Translations under genes and position numbers: made by a program
Shown here: one piece after another, positions 34,372 to 41,814 of the stretch
Position numbering within the stretch: position 1 is the stretch's first letter
How the letters are laid out: each line of letters opens with the position of its first letter
NCBI GenBank assembly: GCA_021776825.1
Contig: JAJFFG010000076.1
Location: 62,001 to 126,000, forward strand
Direction: 5' to 3'
Source of the DNA: Planctomycetota bacterium
GTDB taxonomy: Bacteria > Planctomycetota > JAJSAM01 > JAJVHW01
Length of the DNA: 64,000 nt
Notes under the pieces: generated by a model
The model's input: only the letters and a program-made list of their open reading frames with translations
Told to the model about the DNA's origin: nothing
The model's database searches: none

Positions 34372-34887
34372 TCAGTCCCGAAGCGCGCGGAACTCCTCGG
34401 GGTGATCCGCGGCGTACGCGAGGCGCAACTTCAGGAGCTCCTCGACCTCGAGGTAGGCGTCGTAGAAGTCGTTGTCGACGTCGTCGAGCGCCTTGACCAG
34501 GGACGGGGGCCAGTCCTCGTCGGGCACGTCGTCGACGAGCTCGAGCGCCTTCCGCACGATCGGCTCGAAGTGCGCGGCGCCGATGCGCGCGCACCCCTGA
34601 GCGGCCAGTTCGACCTCGCTGAGGCCGCAGTTGTCGAAGAACTGCACGAAGCCGCCGTTCATGACCTCGCCCTCCATCGTGTGGATGGCGCGCAGTTCCT
34701 CCTCGGCCTCGGACAGAGACGACTCCGCGAGGGCCTCGGTCATGCTCTCGATGTCGAGGAGCGCATCCACCAGGGCATCGGCCGCTGCCGCCGCCAGGCT
34801 GCCCTCGAGCTCCCTAGCCTCGTCGAACACCGCGTCGCCCCAATGGGCCACGACGAAGCGGAGGCGTGCGATCCGGTCGTCCCTCAT
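34372..34887 (-). CDS. DMP19/DUF4375-like protein
   Basis: 171 residues, acidic and all-helical. The central block MEGEVMNGGFVQFFDNCG (about residues 68-85) is the conserved core of the DMP19 (DUF4375) family; the C-terminal half is rich in Asp/Glu (DDVDNDFYDAYLEVEE). DMP19 of Neisseria is a DNA-mimic protein that blocks a transcription repressor, and the strong negative charge here is in keeping, but mimicry is not shown by sequence alone. ATG 34887 is preferred because TACCAT stands 7 nt upstream and overlaps the alternative ATG at 34896. Confidence 0.82.
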   Translation of the reverse strand: MRDDRIARLRFVVAHWGDAVFDEARELEGSLAAAAADALVDALLDIESMTEALAESSLSEAEEELRAIHTMEGEVMNGGFVQFFDNCGLSEVELAAQGCARIGAAHFEPIVRKALELVDDVPDEDWPPSLVKALDDVDNDFYDAYLEVEELLKLRLAYAADHPEEFRALRD

Positions 34888-34894
34888 ACCGCTC

Positions 34895-34900
34895 ATGGTA
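34895..34900 (-). promoter_or_regulatory. -10 box of a probable leaderless promoter (DMP19-like gene)
   Basis: TACCAT on the minus strand, then 7 nt, then ATG 34887. Confidence 0.35.
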
Positions 34901-34922
34901 CTGCGTGGCGCGGCGCGGATCC

Positions 34923-35371
34923 ATGCAGCGAGTTGCTGTGGACGGTCTACTTCCGTCCATGGAAGCGCGCATTCGGGAACGGTTTGACGATGAGGTACGC
35001 GACCGCGTGCTCGCTCGCTTCGGCCTCAACGCCGAGGCTGCGCGAGCTCTCGGGGGCTTTGAGAGCTTCGTCTTCGAGATCGACCGAGGCGCCGGCCGGG
35101 AGATCCTCCGCGTCGCTTGACTACGTCCCCTCCGACCCGGCGTGGCGCCGTCCCGACTGGGACGAGCCGTCCATCCTCGACACCGCGGGGCTGCTGCCGG
35201 CGTCGGCGGAACGCGAGCGCGCGGAGCTGGCCGAGGTCGTCGCCCACCTGCGCGCACTGCCGAGAACCGAGTTCGGGCTGGTCCACCGCGATGTGCATGC
35301 GGGCAACTTCCACGTGGACGACGCCGGAGCGCTGACGCTCTTCGACGTGGACGATCGCTTCTACTCCAGGT
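34923..35371 (+). pseudogene. aminoglycoside-phosphotransferase-family kinase remnant
   Basis: Two pieces of one APH/homoserine-kinase-like gene in different frames. The first (34923-35120) encodes the N-terminal part up to FEIDRGAGREILRVA, the glycine-loop/lysine region, then hits a stop. The second (from about 35116, shifted) encodes DPAWRRPDWDEPSIL ... FGLVHRDVHAGNFHVDDAG ... LTLFDVDDRFYS, the catalytic HxDxxxxN loop and the DFD-like metal motif. About 100 residues normally between them are missing, and the 3' quarter of the gene is also gone, replaced by the dps fragment. It is an internally deleted, 3'-truncated pseudogene. Confidence 0.8.
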
Positions 35372-35665
35372 GCGAGCGGAGCATCCACGCGGCCTTCTCG
35401 TGCACGTCGATCCGGCGTGTCCCGAGATCGGCGCTCGCGAGATCGTCGGCAGCCTCGGCGGCCGTCACGACATCGCGCGCCACTGCGCAGATGGTGGCTT
35501 GGTCTGCGACGAGATGGAGCAGCATCGTGTTGGCATCGGGCGATCCCGTCGCCTCGGCGACGCGCGAGAGCTGCGCGAACTCCGTGTAACTGCCCGGCGC
35601 CCTCGCGCCGAGCGTGCGGATGCGTTCCGCAATCTCGTCGACGGCCAGCGCGAGCTCCGTGTACG
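35361..35665 (-). pseudogene. dps: Dps (DNA-protecting ferritin) C-terminal remnant
   Basis: The minus strand encodes the last about 100 residues of a Dps-type mini-ferritin: YTELALAVDEIAERIRTLG, then APGSYTEFAQLSRV, and the terminal HEKAAWMLRSHLE typical of Dps. The first about 50 residues, including the two ferroxidase histidines, are missing; upstream sequence in the same frame is unrelated, low-complexity Arg/Ser. The acidic DEIAE part of the iron site remains. The stop at 35361 abuts the broken phosphotransferase, so the fragments were joined tail to tail by rearrangement. Confidence 0.75.
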
Positions 35666-35784
35666 GAGAATGCGTCGGGCGAAGGGCATCTCCCCAGGCG
35701 CGGATAAGATCGCGCGGACAGGATCGCGCGGGCTCGCGCCGCCGCTCCCGGATTTCTCCGGCGGGAGCGCGTCCGTGTCGGAGC

Positions 35785-35847
35785 GTGCCTGCGTTCGATT
35801 GAAGAGTGCCTGCGCTCGATTGAAGAGTTGCTGTCCTCTTCTGAGAG
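35785..35847. repeat. 21-bp tandem repeat, three units
   Basis: Units begin GTGCCTGCG[T/C]TCGATTGAAG at 35785 and 35806, nearly identical; the third at 35827 is degenerate. They lie in the 290-bp gap between the dps remnant and the next gene, which holds no other feature I can see. Confidence 0.7.
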
Positions 35848-35961
35848 CGCCTGCGCGCGTGCACGGCACCCGCGGCGGTGGCATGATCGTTGCTACTCGA
35901 CGACCGTGGAGGGTGCGTTGCGTCTGCATCGCACCGTGGTCGACGATGAGGGGGTGGATCG

Positions 35962-36801
35962 ATGCGTGGACAGACATGGACTGTCGCGAGTTTGGCACGG
36001 ACCGGCGCGAGTTTGGCTCGGACTGGCGCGAGTCTGGCGCTCGTGGCTCTGATGGCAACGTCGTGTGGGGACAGTGGCAGCACGACGCCGGCAGTTCCGG
36101 CGGCACCGCCGGCTGCAAAGAAGACGGCGGCTCCGGCCGAGGTCGTGCCAGCAGCGCCCAAGGTGGCGCCGATCGCCCCGGCCGCCGTGCCGGCCGCACC
36201 GGGTGAGGTCGTCAAGGAACTGCCGCCCGTGCCGACCACTACCACGCCGAGCGCAGCCGTCGCGGCTGTCGAGGACGTGGCGAAGGAGCTCGGCATCGAG
36301 CTGACCGACGGGAACCGCGAGGTGCTCGAGAAGGTCGCCGAGGCCGTGCAAGACGGGGACGCGCAGGACGCGATCAAGGACGCCGCGAAGAGTCTCGGAG
36401 TGGACGCTGACGCCTTGGAGGGCGCCGGCCTCGGTGGCCTGGGCGACAAGCTCGGCTTCGAGGGCGACGACAGGGACGCTGCCGCCGCGAAGAAGAAGGC
36501 CGGCGACCAAGGCGACTCCGTGGCCAAGAAGGCGACGGACCCGGCGCTCTCCGGGCTCAACGCCCAGAAGCTCCGCAAGCGTCGTAAGGCCGAGGTCACC
36601 GCGCTCGAGACCGAGCGCGAGACGGCGCTCACCGAGCTGCGCACGAAGTTCGCCCAGAAGATCGCCGACAAGCCGAAGAAGGCCGATGTGCTGGCCGAGC
36701 GACAGGCCACGAAGGAGGCCGAGATCACGGCCGACTTCGCGAAGCAGATCACCGCGGTGAAGCGGCGCTACCAGGCTGCGATCGACGCCGTGAAGCAGTA
36801 G
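35962..36801 (+). CDS. lipoprotein with Pro/Ala-rich linker and coiled-coil C-terminus
   Basis: 279 residues. The signal peptide ends in a good lipobox (ALMATSC, Cys near 35). Residues about 40-90 are Ala/Pro/Val low complexity, 95-150 short helices (VAKELGIELTDGNREVLEKV), and 185-279 a Lys/Glu/Ala coiled coil (ALETERETALTELRTKFAQK). It may bridge the outer membrane and the cell wall, but no known family is recognised. The signal peptide itself contains a tandem repeat (ASLARTG twice) made by a 21-bp DNA repeat. A strong hairpin terminator follows. Confidence 0.78.
   Translation: MRGQTWTVASLARTGASLARTGASLALVALMATSCGDSGSTTPAVPAAPPAAKKTAAPAEVVPAAPKVAPIAPAAVPAAPGEVVKELPPVPTTTTPSAAVAAVEDVAKELGIELTDGNREVLEKVAEAVQDGDAQDAIKDAAKSLGVDADALEGAGLGGLGDKLGFEGDDRDAAAAKKKAGDQGDSVAKKATDPALSGLNAQKLRKRRKAEVTALETERETALTELRTKFAQKIADKPKKADVLAERQATKEAEITADFAKQITAVKRRYQAAIDAVKQ
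35984..36046 (+). repeat. 21-bp tandem repeat inside a signal-peptide coding region
   Basis: Three units with the core GCGAGTTTGGC at 35984, 36005 and 36026, about 80-90% alike. They encode SLARTGA-SLARTGA-SLALVAL, so repeat-number change would lengthen or shorten the signal peptide by 7 residues without a frameshift. Confidence 0.75.
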
Positions 36802-36829
36802 CCGATCGCGGTTCGTCGAAACGAGAGTG

Positions 36830-36857
36830 GTCGGGCGACGGGTGACCGTCGCCCGAC
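36830..36857. terminator. bidirectional hairpin terminator
   Basis: A perfect 12-bp stem, GTCGGGCGACGG (36830-36841) with CCGTCGCCCGAC (36846-36857), closed by a GTGA tetraloop, lies between the convergent lipoprotein and PYP-like genes. There is no U-tract, so it may act as a general 3'-end barrier for both. Confidence 0.65.
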
Positions 36858-36868
36858 TGACTCGTGTC

Positions 36869-37360
36869 TCAGGGCGCCAGCGACGGATCGTCGCGAGCGC
36901 TCGCCCTGCTGCGGACGATCAGCTGCGACCCGTCCGTGACGTCGTCGTACGAGAGGGCGATCTCGACGAGTTCGCGCCCGAAGGCGAACTCGAAGACGAA
37001 CTCGATGCGAGTCGTGTCCGACACGCCTCGATTGCGCGCGCCGTCGACCCAGCCCGCGAGCTCGCGCACGTTGGTGCACGGCGCGATGTCCTCGAAGAAG
37101 AGCTGTCCGAGCACGTCGTGCCGGTCGCGATGGGCCAGCGTTGCCTCAGCGCCGTTGTAGGCGACGACGCGCCCGTCCCGGTCCAGCCGCACCACGCCGT
37201 ACGGAAGGGCCTCGGCTTCAGCGATGCTGATCTCGGTCATCGCGACGATCGGGTTGCCGCTGACGGCCGGATAGCAGCCGATGCACAGCCCGTGAGAGAC
37301 GCGCCCGTCGTCGGGTCCGGATTGAAGCGGTCGATCACACCATGCACAGATGACTTGCAT
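36869..37360 (-). CDS. photoactive-yellow-protein-like PAS sensor with N-terminal zinc-ribbon-like motif
   Basis: 163 residues. Residues 5-29 hold two Cys pairs (CAWC and CIGC), a probable Zn site. Residues about 50-150 are a PAS domain close to photoactive yellow protein: YGVVRLDRDGRVVAYNGAE aligns with PYP, and FFEDIAPCT carries the chromophore Cys69 equivalent. Counting from the YN motif gives Tyr42, Glu46, Arg52 and Cys69 all conserved with exact spacing; Thr50 is Ala. PYP binds p-coumaric acid and senses blue light. No tyrosine ammonia-lyase or coumarate-CoA ligase gene is in the window, so chromophore binding is unproven. The ATG start is set by TAGCCT 6 nt upstream. Confidence 0.85.
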   Translation of the reverse strand: MQVICAWCDRPLQSGPDDGRVSHGLCIGCYPAVSGNPIVAMTEISIAEAEALPYGVVRLDRDGRVVAYNGAEATLAHRDRHDVLGQLFFEDIAPCTNVRELAGWVDGARNRGVSDTTRIEFVFEFAFGRELVEIALSYDDVTDGSQLIVRSRASARDDPSLAP

Positions 37361-37366
37361 CCGCGG

Positions 37367-37372
37367 AGGCTA
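37367..37372 (-). promoter_or_regulatory. -10 box of a probable leaderless promoter (PYP-like gene)
   Basis: TAGCCT on the minus strand, then CCGCGG, then ATG 37360. Confidence 0.45.
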
Positions 37373-37451
37373 CGGCGTGCGCACGCCGACTCGGAGAACT
37401 CACGAACTTCCGCGTTTGCCCGGCGTCCAAGGAGGACCGCCGGAGGTGCCC

Positions 37452-38486
37452 GTGTTCGCGACCCGTCTCGTTCCCGTCCTGCTCACCACCGCGATGCTCG
37501 TCGCCGTGGGGGCGCCCGCCGAGGCGCGTGACGAGAAGTACGCGGTGCCCGCGCGCGTGGCCGAGGCTGACTTGGAGCTGCGGCTCAGCCGTGCCGATGA
37601 CGTCGTTCCCTGGGCGGGGTCGCTGCCGAAGACGCAGCTCTCCGTTCGGAACCGATCCGATGGGCGGACGCATTTCGTTGCGATCCCCGGGGACGGGTCC
37701 GACGACGGTCGGCGCGAACCCAAGCTCACGTGGGAACTCGAGCGGCAGGGCGCCGACGGCGACTGGTCGGCCGTCGCCCGGGGCGTCGTCGGGAGGTGCG
37801 GGAACTTCGACTGGGACTGGACGCGCAGCGTCGCAAGGCTGCCTCCCGGCTCCGAACACACCGTCGAGCACTACGGCGGGCCGCTGGGCCAGTTGTACGA
37901 CCTCGCGCGGCCCGGTCGGCTGCGACTCCGCGCCACCTACGCGTTCCGCCGGCAAGGCGTCGGGCATGGACAGCCCGCGGCGGCCGGCGCGGCGACCGAC
38001 GAGCTCGGCAAGATGGAGGGCTACGCCCCGTTCGAGCTCCAGAGCGAGTGGCTCGAGTTCGATCTCGTGGCGCCGCTTGCCGTCCGGATCGCACGCATCC
38101 AGACGCTGCCGTACCGTGGGCAGCATGCCGTGAATGAGATCCTACCGATCCGGCTCCAGAGCCTCTCCGACGTGCCGCTCGTTCTCGACCCGAAGCTCTG
38201 CGAGGTTCATCTGAGCTCAAAGACCGAGAGCGAGCGCGCCACCGTCTGGCTCAGCATGGAGCCGGTGACCGAGGGCGACCCGGTGACGCTCGAGCCCGGA
38301 GCGGTCCTGCCGCTCTTCGGTGAGGGCGGTCTGCTGCCCGCCGCTCTGCTCGGCACGACCGGCCGTCGACCTCCCGAGGGCGAGGATGACATCGCGCGGG
38401 TCACCGTCACGTTGCGGGTGCGCGGGGAGCGTCCGTTCCGTGTCCGCTCCGACACGGTCCGCCTGCGCGTCAAGCGCGGCGAGTAG
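37452..38486 (+). CDS. exported protein of unknown function
   Basis: I do not recognise this 344-residue protein. Signal peptide at residues 1-25 (VFATRLVPVLLTTAMLVAVG, cleavage near EAR). The remainder is beta-rich with regularly spaced hydrophobic strands (KLTWELERQG, RLRLRATYAF, VTVTLRVRG), which suggests one or two immunoglobulin-like domains, perhaps with a protein-binding role. There is no catalytic motif and few Cys. GTG 37452 is chosen as the start since the signal peptide begins there and GGAGG lies upstream. Divergent from the PYP-like gene. Confidence 0.7.
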   Translation: MFATRLVPVLLTTAMLVAVGAPAEARDEKYAVPARVAEADLELRLSRADDVVPWAGSLPKTQLSVRNRSDGRTHFVAIPGDGSDDGRREPKLTWELERQGADGDWSAVARGVVGRCGNFDWDWTRSVARLPPGSEHTVEHYGGPLGQLYDLARPGRLRLRATYAFRRQGVGHGQPAAAGAATDELGKMEGYAPFELQSEWLEFDLVAPLAVRIARIQTLPYRGQHAVNEILPIRLQSLSDVPLVLDPKLCEVHLSSKTESERATVWLSMEPVTEGDPVTLEPGAVLPLFGEGGLLPAALLGTTGRRPPEGEDDIARVTVTLRVRGERPFRVRSDTVRLRVKRGE

Positions 38487-38577
38487 CCGTACCGACGAGA
38501 TTGCGGTTGGCCGCTTCGGGTGCTCGACGTCCGTGAACGGAGCACGCCGTGAGTGACGGGGACCTGAGCAGCCTGCG

Positions 38578-38583
38578 TACACT
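38578..38583 (+). promoter_or_regulatory. -10 box of a probable leaderless promoter (amine oxidase gene)
   Basis: TACACT, then CGACTC, then ATG 38590. Confidence 0.45.
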
Positions 38584-38589
38584 CGACTC

Positions 38590-39984
38590 ATGAACGAACA
38601 GCCGATCCGGATCACGCGTCGTCAGGCACTGGGCACGCTGGGCGCGGCAGGCGCCGTACTGCTGCTCGACTCCGTCGCCCCGGCCGCCCAGCCGCGCGGC
38701 GAGACGGTGCTCGTGGTCGGTGCCGGGGTCTCCGGACTCGCAGCCGCGCAGCGTCTGAGGGCCCGGGGCTTCGACGTCATCGTCCTCGAAGGCCGTGATC
38801 GGATCGGCGGGCGCGTCGCCACCGATCGCTCCCTCGACGGCCTGCCGCTCGATCTCGGCGCATCCTGGGTGCATGGACATCGCGGGAATCCGTTGACGCG
38901 CATCGTCCGTCGCGCGGGACTGGACCGGCATCGCACTCGCTACGGGAAGATCGTGCGCTACGGCTCGGACGGCACTTCGTTCGATGCCGCGCGCACGCGG
39001 CGCCTCGGCCGTGGTCTGCGCGAGGTACAGCAACTCAGTGCGGGGTTCGCCGCCGGCAACCCGCGCGCGTCCCTCGGTGATGCGGTCCTCCCGGTGGTCG
39101 ATCTCACGGCGGAGAGTCCGGAGGAGCGCGACGACCTGCTGTACGGCGTCGCGGCGGAGATCGAGCACGAGTACGCGGCCGACGTCGAGGAGTTGTCGTT
39201 GGAGCGGTACGACTCGGGGAGCTCCTTTCGCGGCAACGACCACCTGCTTCCGGGTGGCTACGACGCCGTGCCCGCTTTGCTCGCCGACGGTCTCGACGTC
39301 CGTCTGTCTCACGTCGTCCGTGTCGTGCGCGTGCGCGACGACGGCATCACGGTCGAGACGGATCAGGGCTCGTTCGCCGCCGATCGAGTCGTCGTGACGC
39401 TGCCCGTCGGTGTGCTGCGCTCCGGCACGGTTCAGTTCGACCCACCGCTCACGACGGCGAAGCTGAACGCTCTCGGGCGCATTGGGATGGGTGTGCTCGA
39501 CAAGCTCTACCTCCGCTTCCCGTCCGTGTTCTGGCCGGCGGCGGCGCATCGACTGGGGTATGTCAGCACGACGCGCGGCGCGTGGCCCGAGTGGTACAAC
39601 CTCGCCCTCTCGACCGGCGAGCCGGTGCTCCTCGCGTTCCAAGCCGGCACACCGGCGCGGGAGGTTGCCGCACTCGACGACGCCCAGATCGTCGACTCGG
39701 CCATGGACGTGCTGCGCACGATCTACGGACCCGGCATCCCGGATCCGGTCGGGCACGTCATCACGCGGTGGGAGCGGGACGTCTTCGCGCTCGGCTCGTA
39801 CTCGTTCGTCGCTCCCGGCGGGAGCAACGCCGATCGCGCCGCGTTGGGCGCGGCGGTGGGGGAGCGGATGTTCTTCGCCGGCGAAGCGACGTCGCGGAAG
39901 TACGCGTCCACGGTGCACGGCGCGTACCTGTCGGGTCGCACAGCGGCGCGGGACGTCCAGCGCGCGTGGCGGCGCGCCCAATGA
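38590..39984 (+). CDS. FAD-dependent monoamine/polyamine oxidase, Tat-exported
   Basis: 464 residues. A twin-arginine signal (ITRRQALGTLGAAGAVLLLD, residues 8-27) targets it to the periplasm, folded with its cofactor. The FAD-binding motif VLVVGAGVSGLAAAQRL starts near residue 40, ending with the acidic residue in VIVLEGRDRIGGR. The second FAD region (RMFFAGEATSRKYASTVHGA) is close to the C-terminus, as in flavin monoamine oxidases. It oxidises an amine, producing aldehyde, ammonia and H2O2; the exact amine is unknown. Leaderless ATG start. Followed by a minisatellite and an esterase-like gene. Confidence 0.92.
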   Translation: MNEQPIRITRRQALGTLGAAGAVLLLDSVAPAAQPRGETVLVVGAGVSGLAAAQRLRARGFDVIVLEGRDRIGGRVATDRSLDGLPLDLGASWVHGHRGNPLTRIVRRAGLDRHRTRYGKIVRYGSDGTSFDAARTRRLGRGLREVQQLSAGFAAGNPRASLGDAVLPVVDLTAESPEERDDLLYGVAAEIEHEYAADVEELSLERYDSGSSFRGNDHLLPGGYDAVPALLADGLDVRLSHVVRVVRVRDDGITVETDQGSFAADRVVVTLPVGVLRSGTVQFDPPLTTAKLNALGRIGMGVLDKLYLRFPSVFWPAAAHRLGYVSTTRGAWPEWYNLALSTGEPVLLAFQAGTPAREVAALDDAQIVDSAMDVLRTIYGPGIPDPVGHVITRWERDVFALGSYSFVAPGGSNADRAALGAAVGERMFFAGEATSRKYASTVHGAYLSGRTAARDVQRAWRRAQ

Positions 39985-39989
39985 GTACG

Positions 39990-40119
39990 GGGCCAGCGAC
40001 GACCGGCGCAGTGACGACCGGCCCAGTGAGGACCGGCGCAGTGACGACCGGCCCGATCAGGACGGGGCAGTGAGATCCACGCGGTGAGATCCGCGCAGTG
40101 AGATCCGCGCAGTGAGACG
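39990..40119. repeat. minisatellite of four to five 15-bp and four 14-bp units
   Basis: After the amine oxidase stop, GGCGCAGTGACGACC-type 15-mers repeat to about 40068, then GCGCAGTGAGATCC-type 14-mers repeat to the start of the next gene, whose GTG (40112) lies in the last unit. Neighbouring units differ at one to three positions. The change of period from 15 to 14 suggests two rounds of slippage. There is no gene in it. Confidence 0.8.
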
Positions 40120-41161
40120 CGTTCTCGCGTGGGTCCGCCGACACCCGTTTCGGGCCACCGTCTCCGTGCTCGCGACCGCGTTCGTGCTCCTGAACATCGC
40201 GGCGTATCGGCACGCCGCCGCCATGACGACCTTCGTCGATGGCGCAGCGACCACGGATCGCCCGGAGCGGCTTGGCGTCCTCGATCGGATGGGCGTGCTC
40301 CTCTCCGGCGTCGAGGTGCGTCGTCCGCAGAACGACTCGACGCCGGCCGACTTCGGCCTCGCGTTCTCGACGCACGATGTCACGACGTCGGACGATGTGA
40401 CGGTCGAACTCTGGCACGTGCCGCACGACGACGCCCGCGGAGTCGTCGTGCTCGGTCACGGATACTCGGCGGCGAAGTCGTCCGTCCTCACGAACGCGGC
40501 CGCGCTGCACGAGATGGGCTGGGCCTCCATCCTCTTCGACTTTCGTGGCTCCGGCGGGTCGTCGGGCGATCACACGACACTGGGCTTCCATGAGTGTCAC
40601 GACGTCGCGGCCGCGATGTCGTTCGCGCGGGGCTGGGCGGACGGTCGACCCGTCGTGCTCTTCGGCACGTCGATGGGTGCCGCCGCAGCACTGCGCGCGA
40701 TCGCCGTCGCCGATGTGCGTCCCGATGCGCTCATCGTCGAGGTGCCGTTCGATCGTCTCTTGAACACCGTGCGCGCACGCTTCGAGCTGATGGGCGTCCC
40801 GAGTTGGCCGAGCGCCGAACTCCTCGTGTTCTGGGGCGGGGTGCAGCGCGATCTCGACGGCTTCGATCACGATCCCGTCCGCTACGCCGAGTCCGTCACC
40901 TGCCCGACGCTTCTGCTTCATGGCAGCGAGGATCAGCGCGTCTCGGTCGAGCAGATCGAGTCGATCCACGACGCGTTCGCGACATCGCAGAAGTCGCTGC
41001 ATGTCTTCGAGGGTTTGGGCCATGAGCCGTACGCCGTACGCCGCGGCGACGAGTGGGGTGGAGTGCTGCGTCCGTTCCTCGATGAGGTGGCGAAGGGGAT
41101 CGAGGGGACAGTCCGAACTCAGCAAGGAGCGCCTGGTCCGCGTCGCCAAGACAACCGGTGA
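40112..41161 (+). CDS. membrane-anchored alpha/beta hydrolase
   Basis: 349 residues. An N-terminal signal anchor (about residues 12-32) precedes an alpha/beta-hydrolase domain: oxyanion region GVVVLGHGYSAAKSS, nucleophile elbow FGTSMGAAAAL (Ser near 182), acid in LLHGSEDQRV, and base His in EGLGHEPYA near the end. Family members are esterases or peptidases (BEM46-like); the substrate is unknown. The start GTG is in the last unit of the upstream minisatellite, so expression could vary with repeat number. The last about 18 residues are encoded by a palindromic repeat and are unlike the family, so the native C-terminus was replaced. Confidence 0.88.
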   Translation: MRRVLAWVRRHPFRATVSVLATAFVLLNIAAYRHAAAMTTFVDGAATTDRPERLGVLDRMGVLLSGVEVRRPQNDSTPADFGLAFSTHDVTTSDDVTVELWHVPHDDARGVVVLGHGYSAAKSSVLTNAAALHEMGWASILFDFRGSGGSSGDHTTLGFHECHDVAAAMSFARGWADGRPVVLFGTSMGAAAALRAIAVADVRPDALIVEVPFDRLLNTVRARFELMGVPSWPSAELLVFWGGVQRDLDGFDHDPVRYAESVTCPTLLLHGSEDQRVSVEQIESIHDAFATSQKSLHVFEGLGHEPYAVRRGDEWGGVLRPFLDEVAKGIEGTVRTQQGAPGPRRQDNR

Positions 41162-41194
41162 CGGCGCGTGAGTTGCTTAGTTGGGACCGTCCCC
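41104..41194. repeat. REP-like imperfect palindromic element
   Basis: The arm GGGGACAGTCCGAACTCAGC (from 41104) is mirrored by GCTTAGTTGGGACCGTCCCC (ending 41194), about 22 bp each with three mismatches, around a 47-bp centre. It spans the end of the hydrolase gene and the end of the convergent ankyrin gene. This style of arm (GGGGAC...AACT) is typical of REP-like elements mobilised by Y1 transposases in high-GC bacteria. Confidence 0.65.
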
Positions 41195-41755
41195 AGCCCG
41201 CTCGGTGTCTCCCGCCCGCTCCAGGAGCGCCGCGATCTTGCGGTTGCGGCAGAGGTCCGCCGGGACGCGTCCCTCGCGATCACGCGCCATGACATCGGCT
41301 CCGGCGGCGAGCAGCACCGCGACGCAGCGCGCGTATCCGAGATTCGCGGCGCGGTAGAGCGGCGTCTGTCGCGTGACCTCCCAGACGTCCACTTCGGCGC
41401 CCAGCTCGATCAGCGTGCGCGCAACGTCTGGCAGGTCGAAGCGACACGCCATGTGGAGCGGGCTGACCTTGCGGATGTTGCGCATGGAGGGGTCCGCCCC
41501 GTGGCGGACGAACGCGCGAACGATCGCGCAGCGTGCGGCCTCGTCCTTGTCGTCCTCGGCAACCCGGCTGCCGTGCCCGTCGTACCCGGGCACGCGGCAG
41601 GCACCGAGCAACAGGTGGTCTGCCCAGGCAAGGCGTGGATCGGCCGCGAGGTGCGCCTCGACCGTCGAGGGGTCCGGAGTATGGACCGCCGAGGCGAGCG
41701 CCGCGGGCGCCCGGAGCGATCCGTCGCAGTACACGAGTCGTTGCCGTCGTCGCAT
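41177..41755 (-). CDS. ankyrin-repeat protein
   Basis: 192 residues, cytosolic. Three to four ankyrin units in the C-terminal half: KVSPLHMACRFDLPDVARTL (about residues 98-117), RQTPLYRAANLGYARCVAVL (about 131-150) and the flanking ADVMARDREGRVPADLC. The N-terminal 70 residues are non-repetitive. Ankyrin proteins mediate protein contacts; a partner cannot be named. Start ATG 41755 with AAGGGG just upstream; it is divergent from sodC, sharing a 59-bp intergenic region. Confidence 0.88.
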   Translation of the reverse strand: MRRRQRLVYCDGSLRAPAALASAVHTPDPSTVEAHLAADPRLAWADHLLLGACRVPGYDGHGSRVAEDDKDEAARCAIVRAFVRHGADPSMRNIRKVSPLHMACRFDLPDVARTLIELGAEVDVWEVTRQTPLYRAANLGYARCVAVLLAAGADVMARDREGRVPADLCRNRKIAALLERAGDTERAGDGPN

Positions 41756-41814
41756 CGTGCCCCTTCCGGCGCGTATCCTCGCGCGTTCCACTCGTTCCCG
41801 GAAGAGGTGCCACG

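Noticed and set aside
35118-35120. TGA in the phosphotransferase frame considered as a fourth selenocysteine codon.
   Set aside because: The family has no Cys at this place, the sequence after the TGA in the same frame is unrelated, and the true homology resumes in a different frame after a large gap.
39990-40119. Short regular repeats considered as a CRISPR array.
   Set aside because: Units are 14-15 bp with no spacers between them, and no cas genes are near.
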